From the IMG/VR virus record IMGVR_UViG_3300020118_000379, positions 1 to 36,214 of that record: a stretch of DNA of 36,214 bases. One strand, given 5' to 3'. The notes beneath the pieces are model-generated. The model did no database searches, was not told the DNA's origin, and saw nothing but the letters and a program-made list of their open reading frames with translations. This DNA comes from a virus. Made by a program: the position numbers and the translations under genes. Shown here in pieces: positions 14,589 through 20,849 of this stretch (position 1 is its first letter; each line of letters opens with the position of its first letter).

Positions 14589-15028
14589 ACCGGAAGCTGG
14601 TCGACGCCTTCTCGCGCGGATCGCGCGAAGCTCTCCTGACGCTCGCCGCGACGCCCCAGGCGGCGAGCGACTTCCACAACGGGCTCGCGCAGTTCCGCGC
14701 GGGGCTCCGGATCGGTCTCGAGGTTCTCGAGCAAAACCTCGCGGATCGCGACGAGCAGTGTACGGCGGCGCGAAGAGTCGTCGCGGTCGCGGGCTCGCCC
14801 GAGGGAACCAACCGCGTCCAGCTTCTGGAACTCGAGATCGCCTCGCTCAAGGGGTCGATCGCGTCGGGCCTCGGGGTCTGCGCCGCCCTCGAGTGCACGA
14901 TGACCGTCCTCGCGCAGCTCCACCCCTCCGACACGGAGACGCGCGTCGAGAAGCCCAAGCACGGCAAGAACGGGCTCCCGCCCGACAGCACGATGGAGCG
15001 GTTCCGGAAGCTCGACCTCGACCCGTAG
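14585..15028 (+). CDS. Hypothetical helical protein, 147 aa
   Basis: ATG in an ATGA overlap. Mostly helical: MNRKLVDAFSRGSREALLTL at the start, a Leu-rich helix (AGLRIGLEVLEQNLADRDEQ), a second region with LLELEIASLKGSIASGLGVC and a basic tail (EKPKHGKNGLPPDSTMERFR). Function unknown. It precedes the RNA ligase by 10 nt, which has its own AGGAGGC ribosome site. Confidence 0.6.
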   Translation: MNRKLVDAFSRGSREALLTLAATPQAASDFHNGLAQFRAGLRIGLEVLEQNLADRDEQCTAARRVVAVAGSPEGTNRVQLLELEIASLKGSIASGLGVCAALECTMTVLAQLHPSDTETRVEKPKHGKNGLPPDSTMERFRKLDLDP

Positions 15029-15038
15029 GAGGCGGCCC

Positions 15039-15893
15039 GTGGGCTACCTGCACATCGACAACGCCTACAAGTTCCCCGAGATCTTCTACTTTCGAGAGGT
15101 CTACTGCCTCGAGAAGATCCACGGGACTTCAGCCCACCTCTCGTGGAACGCCGGAGAGCTTGGCTTCTTCGCCGGGGGCGCGAGCCACGACGCCTTCGTT
15201 GCGCTGTTCGACGCCGAGAAGCTCAGAGCCGCGTTCGTGGCGCTCGGCCACAACAAGGTGCTCGTCCACGGCGAGGCGTACGGCGGGAAGCTCCAAGGCA
15301 TGAGGGCCACCTACGGCGAGGCGCTCCGGTTCGCGGCCTTCGACGTCATGGTCCACGGCGTCGAACACGACTCCTGGCTCTCCGTTCCGAACGCCGCCGA
15401 TGTCGTCGGGAAGCTCGGCCTCGAGTTCGTCCACTTCGCCCTCGTTCCGATCACGGACATCGACGCCGAGCGCGATGCGCCCTCTGTCCAGGCTCGCCGC
15501 AACGGCATCACGGAGACACGCCTCCGCGAGGGCGTCGTTCTCCGGCCCCCGATCGAACTGCATCGCAACGACGGTAAGCGGATCATCGCGAAGCACAAGC
15601 GCGACGAGTTCATGGAGACCAAGACGCCCCGCGAGGTCGACCCGGAAAAGCTCAAGGTCTTGGAAGATGCTCGCGCCGTCGCCGAAGATTGGGTGACGGA
15701 CATGCGCCTCGCTCACGTGGTTGACCGGGTGATCGGCGCTGAGGAGCGCTCCATGAAGCGAACCGGTGAGATCGTCCGGGCGATGCTCGAGGACGTGAGA
15801 CGAGAGGGAGCGGGCGAGATCGTCTGGTCCAAGGACGTCGAGCGCGAGGTCGGGCGCGCGACCGCCTCCCTCTACAAGAGGCTCACGCCGTGA
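15039..15893 (+). CDS. RNA ligase, T4 Rnl2-like nucleotidyltransferase
   Basis: GTG start with AGGAGGC about 5 nt upstream; 284 aa. Nucleotidyltransferase motifs in order: motif I KIHGTS with the adenylated lysine at residue 26; motif III VHGEAYGGK (76-84, Glu79); motif IIIa RFAAFDVMV (97-105); motif IV EGVVLRPP (164-171); motif V IAKHKRDEF (183-191, Lys185 and Lys187). The C-terminal 80 residues are a helical domain. Such enzymes join 5'-phosphate and 3'-OH RNA ends using ATP, often repairing nicked RNA such as tRNA cut by host defence nucleases. The genome also carries a tRNA gene at 10445. Confidence 0.85.
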   Translation: MGYLHIDNAYKFPEIFYFREVYCLEKIHGTSAHLSWNAGELGFFAGGASHDAFVALFDAEKLRAAFVALGHNKVLVHGEAYGGKLQGMRATYGEALRFAAFDVMVHGVEHDSWLSVPNAADVVGKLGLEFVHFALVPITDIDAERDAPSVQARRNGITETRLREGVVLRPPIELHRNDGKRIIAKHKRDEFMETKTPREVDPEKLKVLEDARAVAEDWVTDMRLAHVVDRVIGAEERSMKRTGEIVRAMLEDVRREGAGEIVWSKDVEREVGRATASLYKRLTP

Positions 15894-16129
15894 TCCCCCC
15901 GGAGTTCCAAGCGGTGATCGACGCCGGTCACGACGAGACGCGAGCCCTCACGCTCGCGTTGATCGAGCAGCTCACCACGAAGCTCCTCCCGGGCTCCTAC
16001 CAGACAATCCTGTCGAAGGCCGACGCCGCCGCGATCGTGAAGCGGGCCGGCGAGATGGTCGACGACTTCCGCAGGGAGAGGAAGGCCGCAGCGTCCTCCC
16101 TTGTCCTACCCCCAGGAGCGAACCGATGA
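15890..16129 (+). CDS. Hypothetical protein, 79 aa
   Basis: GTG start in a GTGA overlap with the RNA ligase. Helical protein: MIPPEFQAVIDAGHDETRAL, TLALIEQLTTKLLPGSYQTI, then AAAIVKRAGEMVDDFRRERK. Single-domain, soluble, probably cytoplasmic. Tight coupling to the ligase hints at a linked role, but nothing in the sequence shows it. Confidence 0.6.
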   Translation: MIPPEFQAVIDAGHDETRALTLALIEQLTTKLLPGSYQTILSKADAAAIVKRAGEMVDDFRRERKAAASSLVLPPGANR

Positions 16130-16431
16130 GCGACCGCACGATCAAGGTCCGGATGCCGGTCCTCGTGACCTCCCACGGGAACTGGGCGACGAGCATGGAC
16201 TGGACGACGCCCGACTACCGCGCCAAGGCGAGCCCGCCTCTGATGCTCGACTCCGATGTGAACCGCCTCTCACGGCTCTCGGGCATCCGTTTCTGCGACG
16301 AGGACTCTGTCCCGCAGAGCCGCCACGTCGTATGGGTCGAGGCGGAGATCCCGATTCCCGATGCGCCTCTCCCGGTCGGGCCCGTCCCGGGCATCGCGGG
16401 CGAGGTCGTCAAGGTGGAGGAGAAGTCATGA
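16126..16431 (+). CDS. Hypothetical protein, 101 aa
   Basis: ATG in an ATGA overlap. Beta-rich N-terminal part (MSDRTIKVRMPVLVTSHGNW), aromatic and Asp-rich middle (ATSMDWTTPDYRAKAS), then VWVEAEIPIPDAPLPVGPVP and an acidic tail. Soluble protein of unknown function directly upstream of the GroES homologue. Confidence 0.55.
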   Translation: MSDRTIKVRMPVLVTSHGNWATSMDWTTPDYRAKASPPLMLDSDVNRLSRLSGIRFCDEDSVPQSRHVVWVEAEIPIPDAPLPVGPVPGIAGEVVKVEEKS

Positions 16432-16769
16432 GCGCGCGCGCTGCGAAGGAACAGAAGATCCCCGGGGGGTTCGCCCCCGTGGACGACCGCGTCCTGGTCG
16501 AGCCGTTCGACCCGGACTCCGTCACGACGGGCGGGATCGTCATCCCGGCGACCGCCCAGGAGAAGTCGCTGCGTGGCCGCGTCCTGGCGGTCGGCCCGGG
16601 GAGGCTCCTCGACACGGGCGAGCGCGTCCCGATGAACGTAGCCGTGGGGGACTCGGTTCTCTACGGGAAGCACTCCGGCCTCGAGGTCGAGCTCGACGGC
16701 GCCAAGTACCAGATCATGCGCGCGACGGACCTCCTCATGGTCTACGTCGAGGAGAAGGGGAAGAAGTGA
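16428..16769 (+). CDS. GroES-like co-chaperonin (Cpn10)
   Basis: ATG in an ATGA overlap; 113 aa, against about 97 for E. coli GroES, the extra length being an N-terminal extension. Features: PVDDRVLVEPFDPDSVTTGG, the mobile loop with GGIVIP (GGIVLP type) that docks on GroEL, then RGRVLAVGPGRLLDTGERVP, VAVGDSVLYGKHSGLEVELD and a final strand YQIMRATDLLMVYVEE. GroES forms a heptameric lid on GroEL. Phage copies (T4 gp31 being the classic) replace the host lid for capsid protein folding, and this one is in an operon opposite the capsid genes. Confidence 0.9.
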   Translation: MSARAAKEQKIPGGFAPVDDRVLVEPFDPDSVTTGGIVIPATAQEKSLRGRVLAVGPGRLLDTGERVPMNVAVGDSVLYGKHSGLEVELDGAKYQIMRATDLLMVYVEEKGKK

Positions 16770-17518
16770 GCCAGGACGCGGTCTCGCTCCACGGCGTCTC
16801 CGTCGCGTCGCTCAAGCTCGACTCGGAGGATGTCCTCGTACGCCCCGCCGCCTCGGAGGAGCAGCTCTCGAGCGGGCTCTGGATCATGAACAAGGCGCGC
16901 CTCACGTGGTCGGGCGATTGCTTCTACGGGATCGTAGTCGCGACGGGCCCGGGGCGTCTCGTCCAGCGTCCTCCCACGGCGCACGCGATCCTCGACTTCC
17001 TCTGGGAGCTCGCCGCTTCCGACCGGGACGAGGACGACGACGCGGAGGCCCCGCTCGCCGCGTTCCTCGCGAAGAGCTCGGAGCGCGTCCGCGTCCCATG
17101 CCCCTGGAAAGTCTCGGATCACGTCTGCGTCCGGAAGGGCTTCGGCCCCGAGATCGACCTGCGCGAGGGTCGTCACCACGTCGTCGGGCGCGGCAATTCG
17201 CAGTACGGCCACGGGATCCTCGCCCATTGGGATCCGAAGCACACCCACTGCTGGCACGACTTCGAGCAGGGGCGGAGCCCGTCGCGCGAGGGTCGTCTCG
17301 CGAAGTGCTGCGAGTGCTCCCTCGAAGAGGTCATCCAGGTCCGGCTCCCGACGTGCAACCCGAAGGTCGCGGGGCCGCGCCTCCTCGAGACGCAGCTCGG
17401 CCACAAGGTCTACGAGACGGACCTGGGGCGCGCGGATCCCGTCCCGGAGTACGGCCCGCTCGAAGGGGTCCGCGGAGCGGCGGGAGAGCTCCGGCCCGAG
17501 GAGCACACGGGGGACTGA
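16766..17518 (+). CDS. Diverged GroES-like protein with zinc-binding C-terminal region, 250 aa
   Basis: GTG start in a GTGA overlap with the GroES gene. Residues 16-64 recall the GroES barrel: LDSEDVLVRPAASEEQLSSG, LWIMNKARLTW in place of the mobile loop, and YGIVVATGPGRL. An acidic insert (about 78-95) follows. PWKVSDHVCVRKGFGPEIDL matches the second half of the barrel. The C-terminal part has HWDPKHTHCWHDFE and CCECSLEEVI, a likely metal site not found in GroES. The adjacent intact GroES suggests duplication and divergence. Without structure prediction the GroES fold is an inference. Confidence 0.6.
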   Translation: MSQDAVSLHGVSVASLKLDSEDVLVRPAASEEQLSSGLWIMNKARLTWSGDCFYGIVVATGPGRLVQRPPTAHAILDFLWELAASDRDEDDDAEAPLAAFLAKSSERVRVPCPWKVSDHVCVRKGFGPEIDLREGRHHVVGRGNSQYGHGILAHWDPKHTHCWHDFEQGRSPSREGRLAKCCECSLEEVIQVRLPTCNPKVAGPRLLETQLGHKVYETDLGRADPVPEYGPLEGVRGAAGELRPEEHTGD

Positions 17519-17559
17519 CGTTCTCTCCAAGTAGACTTCAACCCCGAAGGAGGCCGCAC

Positions 17560-18033
17560 ATGCCCGGCGTCATCGTCTCGCTCGCCTCGTGGTCGAGCGT
17601 CGTCCAGAAGCACCTCGAGAACGTGACCCTCCTCGACGAGGAGATCACGAGGCCCGACGGGTCGAAGTTCACCGCGCGCCGCGTGTGTCATCCGTCGGAC
17701 CCCCCGGTGAACTTCCAGGAGTCGTGGGGGGTCAAGCGCCCGGGGCCGCTCCCGGTCCTCGTCGACGTCGCGACGATCCCGCGCGAGGCGCACACGCGCC
17801 GGAGCGATCACTCGTTCGTCCTCGACCACCCGGATGCGGTCATCGTCGACCAGGCGGGCGAGGAGCTCGACACGGTCCAGCATCAGCTCGAGCACCTCGC
17901 CCAGGTCGTCGTCGTCGAGGCGAGGCGACACGGAGCGGGAGCGGTCGCGCTCCTCCCCCCGAAGGTCGAGGGGGACGCGACGATGTTCTCCGTCATCATG
18001 GTGCTGTCGAAGCTCGAGGCCACGAAGGCGTGA
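17560..18033 (+). CDS. Hypothetical protein, 157 aa
   Basis: ATG with GAAGGAGG 7 nt upstream, the best ribosome site in the operon; a 41-nt gap separates it from the GroES-like gene. Mixed protein: MPGVIVSLASWSSVVQKHLE, then RVCHPSDPPVNFQESWGVKR, LPVLVDVATIPREAHTRRSD, and an acidic helix near 105-120 ending in VVVVEARRHGAGAVALLPPK. C-terminus MFSVIMVLSKLEATKA. No domain recognised. Confidence 0.6.
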   Translation: MPGVIVSLASWSSVVQKHLENVTLLDEEITRPDGSKFTARRVCHPSDPPVNFQESWGVKRPGPLPVLVDVATIPREAHTRRSDHSFVLDHPDAVIVDQAGEELDTVQHQLEHLAQVVVVEARRHGAGAVALLPPKVEGDATMFSVIMVLSKLEATKA

Positions 18034-18251
18034 CGCTTTGCCGGGTCTGCCAAAAGCGCCCCGCGACGGTCACGCTCGGGGGGATCTGCGCGAAGGGCCC
18101 CGGGACCGAGCGAGGGCTCCTCGGCGAGGCGATCGAGCGCCTCTGCTTCGACTGCTTCTCCGCGCGCACCCGCGCGGACCTCGACCAGGCGATGGCGGCC
18201 TTCCGAGACATGACGGATGGCCCGAGAGGAGAACCCCGTGCAAAGACCTGA
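18030..18251 (+). CDS. Small cysteine-rich protein, 73 aa
   Basis: GTG start in a GTGA overlap. CRVC at residues 4-7 and CFDC at 39-42 form a likely zinc-ribbon pair; the helix after it (RADLDQAMAAFRDMTDG) is acidic. It overlaps the next gene by 14 bases. Function unknown; a small metal-binding adaptor is plausible. Confidence 0.55.
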   Translation: MTLCRVCQKRPATVTLGGICAKGPGTERGLLGEAIERLCFDCFSARTRADLDQAMAAFRDMTDGPRGEPRAKT

Positions 18252-18606
18252 GTGCCCGTGCGCGTCGGCCGACGAGTGCACGTGCGCGCGCTGCGAGACG
18301 TGCTCCGTCGTCCTCCTCGAGATCGAGAAGACCGACTTCTGCGGGCCGTGCGTTCGGAAGCGCGCCGAGACGATCGCCGCGGGGAGAACGTGCTCGCGCT
18401 GCGGGCGCTCACCGTGCCTCTACTCGACGGACCTCGCGCGCGAGTTCGAGGTCTGCGATGCCTGCGGGCCCGCGGTGAGGACCGAGCGGTTGTTCTACCA
18501 GAAGGGGATGCTGGACGAGCGCGAAGCCGTAGCGAAGTACCTCGAGCGTCACAGCTTTTCGGCGCGCTACGCCCAGGAGATCCGCGAGGAGAGGCACCGG
18601 AAGTGA
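18238..18606 (+). CDS. Cysteine-rich zinc-finger protein, 122 aa
   Basis: GTG at 18238 preferred over an upstream ATG because GAGGAG lies 6 nt upstream. Contains five Cys pairs or near-pairs: CPCASADEC, CARCETC, CGPC, CSRCGRSPC and CDAC, in the first 80 residues, suggesting at least two zinc sites, followed by a charged helical tail (MLDEREAVAKYLERHSFSAR). Likely protein- or nucleic-acid-binding. Third small cysteine-rich protein in the window and second in this operon. Confidence 0.6.
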   Translation: MQRPECPCASADECTCARCETCSVVLLEIEKTDFCGPCVRKRAETIAAGRTCSRCGRSPCLYSTDLAREFEVCDACGPAVRTERLFYQKGMLDEREAVAKYLERHSFSARYAQEIREERHRK

Positions 18607-18773
18607 CCCCCGAAGCCGGAATCGCCGTCGCGGTCCTCGCCGGGGGCTTCTTCCTCTTCGTGGGCTTCGTCTACTTCTTCCTGACGCTCCCCGTCGTCGA
18701 CCACTTCTGGCCCGAGGACGAGCCGATCGAGCCGGAGAACGGCTTCGAGCCCCCGCGCGAGTGGGGCGCGTGA
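18603..18773 (+). CDS. Small single-pass membrane protein, 56 aa
   Basis: GTG start in a GTGA overlap. One clear transmembrane helix spans residues 6-32 (IAVAVLAGGFFLFVGFVYFF) with an acidic, Pro-rich tail (EDEPIEPENGFEPPREWGA) on the other side. Possibly a lysis-related or membrane accessory peptide, but nothing proves that. Confidence 0.6.
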   Translation: MTPEAGIAVAVLAGGFFLFVGFVYFFLTLPVVDHFWPEDEPIEPENGFEPPREWGA

Positions 18774-18928
18774 GGCAGCGCGAGGAGCCTCTCGCCGATG
18801 TGATCCTCGCCGCCGCGCTCCTGTTCGGCGTCTACTTCTTCGCCCCCTTCACGGTCGATCCCCAACCGGACTCCCCGCGCCCTCGCGCGTTCTACGAGCT
18901 CTCCGGCGTGGCGCCGATCGCGTCCTGA
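18770..18928 (+). CDS. Small single-pass membrane protein, 52 aa
   Basis: GTG start in a GTGA overlap. MRQREEPLADVILAAALLFG runs into VYFFAPFTVDP, a single membrane helix (about 10-28) with a short Pro-rich external or periplasmic tail (PQPDSPRPRAFYELSGVAPI). Last gene of the plus-strand operon, right before the terminator. Together with its neighbour it makes a pair of coupled membrane peptides. Confidence 0.55.
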   Translation: MRQREEPLADVILAAALLFGVYFFAPFTVDPQPDSPRPRAFYELSGVAPIAS

Positions 18929-18930
18929 AA

Positions 18931-18980
18931 GGGAACGGGCCACCGCGGGGGTGGCCCGATCGTTTCCCGGTTTTCGGCGC
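18931..18980. terminator. Strong bidirectional terminator closing the plus-strand operon
   Basis: CGGGCCACC (18936-18944) pairs perfectly with GGTGGCCCG (18950-18958), flanked by outer arms GGGAA and TTTCCC, and followed by GGTTTTC. It lies between the converging plus-strand operon and the minus-strand MuF-like gene, whose stop is at 19097. The remaining gap to 19097 shows no gene. Confidence 0.75.
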
Positions 18981-19096
18981 TCGTGCGGACGCGCTCGCAT
19001 GGCTTCCGCCTATGGGTTCCCCGGCGCACGCCTCTGGCAGCGCCTTCGAGTCGCCACGGCCTCGCTCTCTAGCTTCCGTGACCCGAGAGGAGTCTA

Positions 19097-20035
19097 TCAG
19101 CCCTGACGCCCCTGGCGGTCGGGTCGATGCCCAAAGCCCGGAGCGGCGCGCGCGGCGTTCGGGACCGAGACGAAGCCCTCTGGGACCTCTGAGCCAACGA
19201 TGGGCGAGAGGCTGCACCGGCATCCGAACCCAAGCGGGGGCGAGAAGCTGTCCCAGACGGGGTCGTCGACGCGCGCGCGGAGCCCGTCGAGCGCGAGATG
19301 GTTCTCCCCGTGGTCCTCGGGTCGCCCTCGCCGGACGTTCGAGTCGCGCGTCGCCATGTAGACGAACCCGACGGGGATCCCCGCCGCGGCGACTCGCTCG
19401 CCCTCGACGAAGCGCCCCGCCGTCGTCGCGGTCGCGACCGCCGCGCGCGTGACCGTCGAGGCGTAACTCTTCGGCCAGTCCCAGGTACTCGAGAGGTCAG
19501 CGACGATCGCCGGCGTCGAGTGCCCCTCGGCCATCCCCTGCGCGATCCTGTCCCGGACGCGCGTCGCCACCTCCTCGTCGAGCGCACGGGCGGCAGAAAA
19601 GCTGTGCGGATAGAACAGCTCGCCGCTCGGTTCCCGGAAGGGAGCGTACGCGTCCTCCACCGCCAGACCGAACCGCTCGAGCTCCTCCGCGCCGAAGGGG
19701 TCGCGCGACTGGAGATCCTGGATCGCCTCGACGAACGCCACGCGCGGTACGATCTCCGGAATCTCGTTCCCGCGCGAGGCGAAGGCCTCCGCCTCGATGG
19801 GCGCGCCTCGGTCGGGGAAGCGGACGTCGAGCCGGCCCGAGAGGTCGGCGAGCGCGCCGAGCATCGAGAGCGCCCGGGAGAGCTCGCGCGTGACGGCGTC
19901 CGTTCGCTCGAGCGGGCCCGTCCCGGTGAGCTGCCGCGCGTGGATCCCCGCGAGCGCCGCGAGGCACCGCTCGACCTCGCGCGCGGAGGAGCGCGCCTCG
20001 CGCTTCAAGACCGCCTGGAGGCGGGAGACGCTCAC
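19097..20035 (-). CDS. Phage head morphogenesis protein (MuF / SPP1 gp7-like)
   Basis: 312 aa; ATG overlaps the previous stop by four bases. Helical N-terminus, then the C-terminal MuF signature: ASTVTRAAVATATTAGRFVE, FVYMATRDSNVRRGRPEDHG with conserved Arg/Asp and His, HLALDGLRARVDDPVWD, and the closing Cys motif SPPLGFGCRCSLSPI. These proteins are minor head components next to the portal. The order portal, exported genes, MuF, capsid genes fits Mu-like phages apart from the inserted exported genes. Confidence 0.85.
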   Translation of the reverse strand: MSVSRLQAVLKREARSSAREVERCLAALAGIHARQLTGTGPLERTDAVTRELSRALSMLGALADLSGRLDVRFPDRGAPIEAEAFASRGNEIPEIVPRVAFVEAIQDLQSRDPFGAEELERFGLAVEDAYAPFREPSGELFYPHSFSAARALDEEVATRVRDRIAQGMAEGHSTPAIVADLSSTWDWPKSYASTVTRAAVATATTAGRFVEGERVAAAGIPVGFVYMATRDSNVRRGRPEDHGENHLALDGLRARVDDPVWDSFSPPLGFGCRCSLSPIVGSEVPEGFVSVPNAARAAPGFGHRPDRQGRQG

Positions 20036-20520
20036 CGCGCGCGCTGCTCGCGGTAGTAGCGCTCATTGTCGTCCTCGAGCGCGCGCCGGAACTCCTCGTG
20101 AGCCCCCGGGGAGAGGCGGAGGCGGAAGTAGCGGTCCCCCCCGACGTGGATGCAGCTCTCTCCCGGCTCCGCGTGAGCCGCGAAGCCGATCGCGATGCCT
20201 CCCGGGGGAAGCGAGAGAGGCCGGGGCGTCGTGTGGAAGGTGAACGATCCGTCGGGGTTCGGCGTGGCGCGGCCGTAGTCGTCGCAGCTCGCGTTCTCGA
20301 TCTCGAGGAGGACGGTCCCCGGGTCGCCGACGACGCAGCGCCCGATCGCCGGCACGGAGCAAATCGAGCCGCCGAAGCCCGCGGGAGCGCTCTCGCCGAG
20401 GAGCACCGGGCCGGCGGGCTCCTGGTGCTGCGCGCGCGTCGCCAGCACGGCGATCTGCGTCGCGAGGAGCGTCGCGCTCGTAAGGAAGACGAACGCGCAG
20501 AACGCCCAGGCGCGCTTCAC
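20032..20520 (-). CDS. Membrane-anchored or secreted protein, 162 aa
   Basis: ATG overlapping the previous stop by four bases. An N-terminal hydrophobic helix (AFCAFVFLTSATLLATQIAV, residues 6-25) after MKRAW is a signal peptide or anchor. The remaining domain is beta-rich with four cysteines (CSVPAIGRC, NASCDDYG, ESCIHVGGDRYFRL), likely disulphide-bonded outside the cytoplasm, and ends in a charged helix. Unknown family. One of four adjacent genes with export-type N-termini inside the head module. Confidence 0.6.
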   Translation of the reverse strand: MKRAWAFCAFVFLTSATLLATQIAVLATRAQHQEPAGPVLLGESAPAGFGGSICSVPAIGRCVVGDPGTVLLEIENASCDDYGRATPNPDGSFTFHTTPRPLSLPPGGIAIGFAAHAEPGESCIHVGGDRYFRLRLSPGAHEEFRRALEDDNERYYREQRAR

Positions 20521-20837
20521 TTGGCGCTCGACACGGGCGCGACCTCGACCCAGCGGCGCGGGACGCGCTCGTAGGTGAGGCCGAGCGACTGAGGCAGCGA
20601 GCGCCGGCCCTTCGCGTACGCGATCGAGCCGTCGAACCGGCCCTGCAGCTTGGCGCGCTCGTCCTTGATCTGTGCCTCGAGCCGCTCGCTCTCGCCGAAG
20701 ATCCGCTCGATCTCGGCGACCTCGTCGTCGCGCGCCGGCCAGGTCCGGGGCTCGTTCGCCGCCTTGAGGCGCGAGGCTCCGAGACCGAGCGCGACGACGA
20801 ACGGGACGAGCGCAGCTCCGATCGGAGTGAGACGCAT
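20517..20837 (-). CDS. Small membrane-anchored coiled-coil protein, 106 aa
   Basis: ATG with AGGAGG 8 nt upstream. Residues 5-25 (PIGAALVPFVVALGLGASRL) form a membrane helix or signal, followed by a charged helix (EVAEIERIFGESERLEAQIK, 40-66) that could be a coiled coil. The topology recalls an inner-membrane spanin, and it overlaps the next gene by four bases, but the partner is not an obvious lipoprotein, so the spanin idea is not supported beyond topology. Confidence 0.55.
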   Translation of the reverse strand: MRLTPIGAALVPFVVALGLGASRLKAANEPRTWPARDDEVAEIERIFGESERLEAQIKDERAKLQGRFDGSIAYAKGRRSLPQSLGLTYERVPRRWVEVAPVSSAK

Positions 20838-20849
20838 AAGCGACCTCCT

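Noticed and set aside
20032-20837. Spanin pair (Rz/Rz1)
   Set aside because: The order and the membrane helix plus coiled coil fit loosely, but the second gene is not a lipoprotein and has a folded cysteine-containing domain; no endolysin or holin lies nearby.
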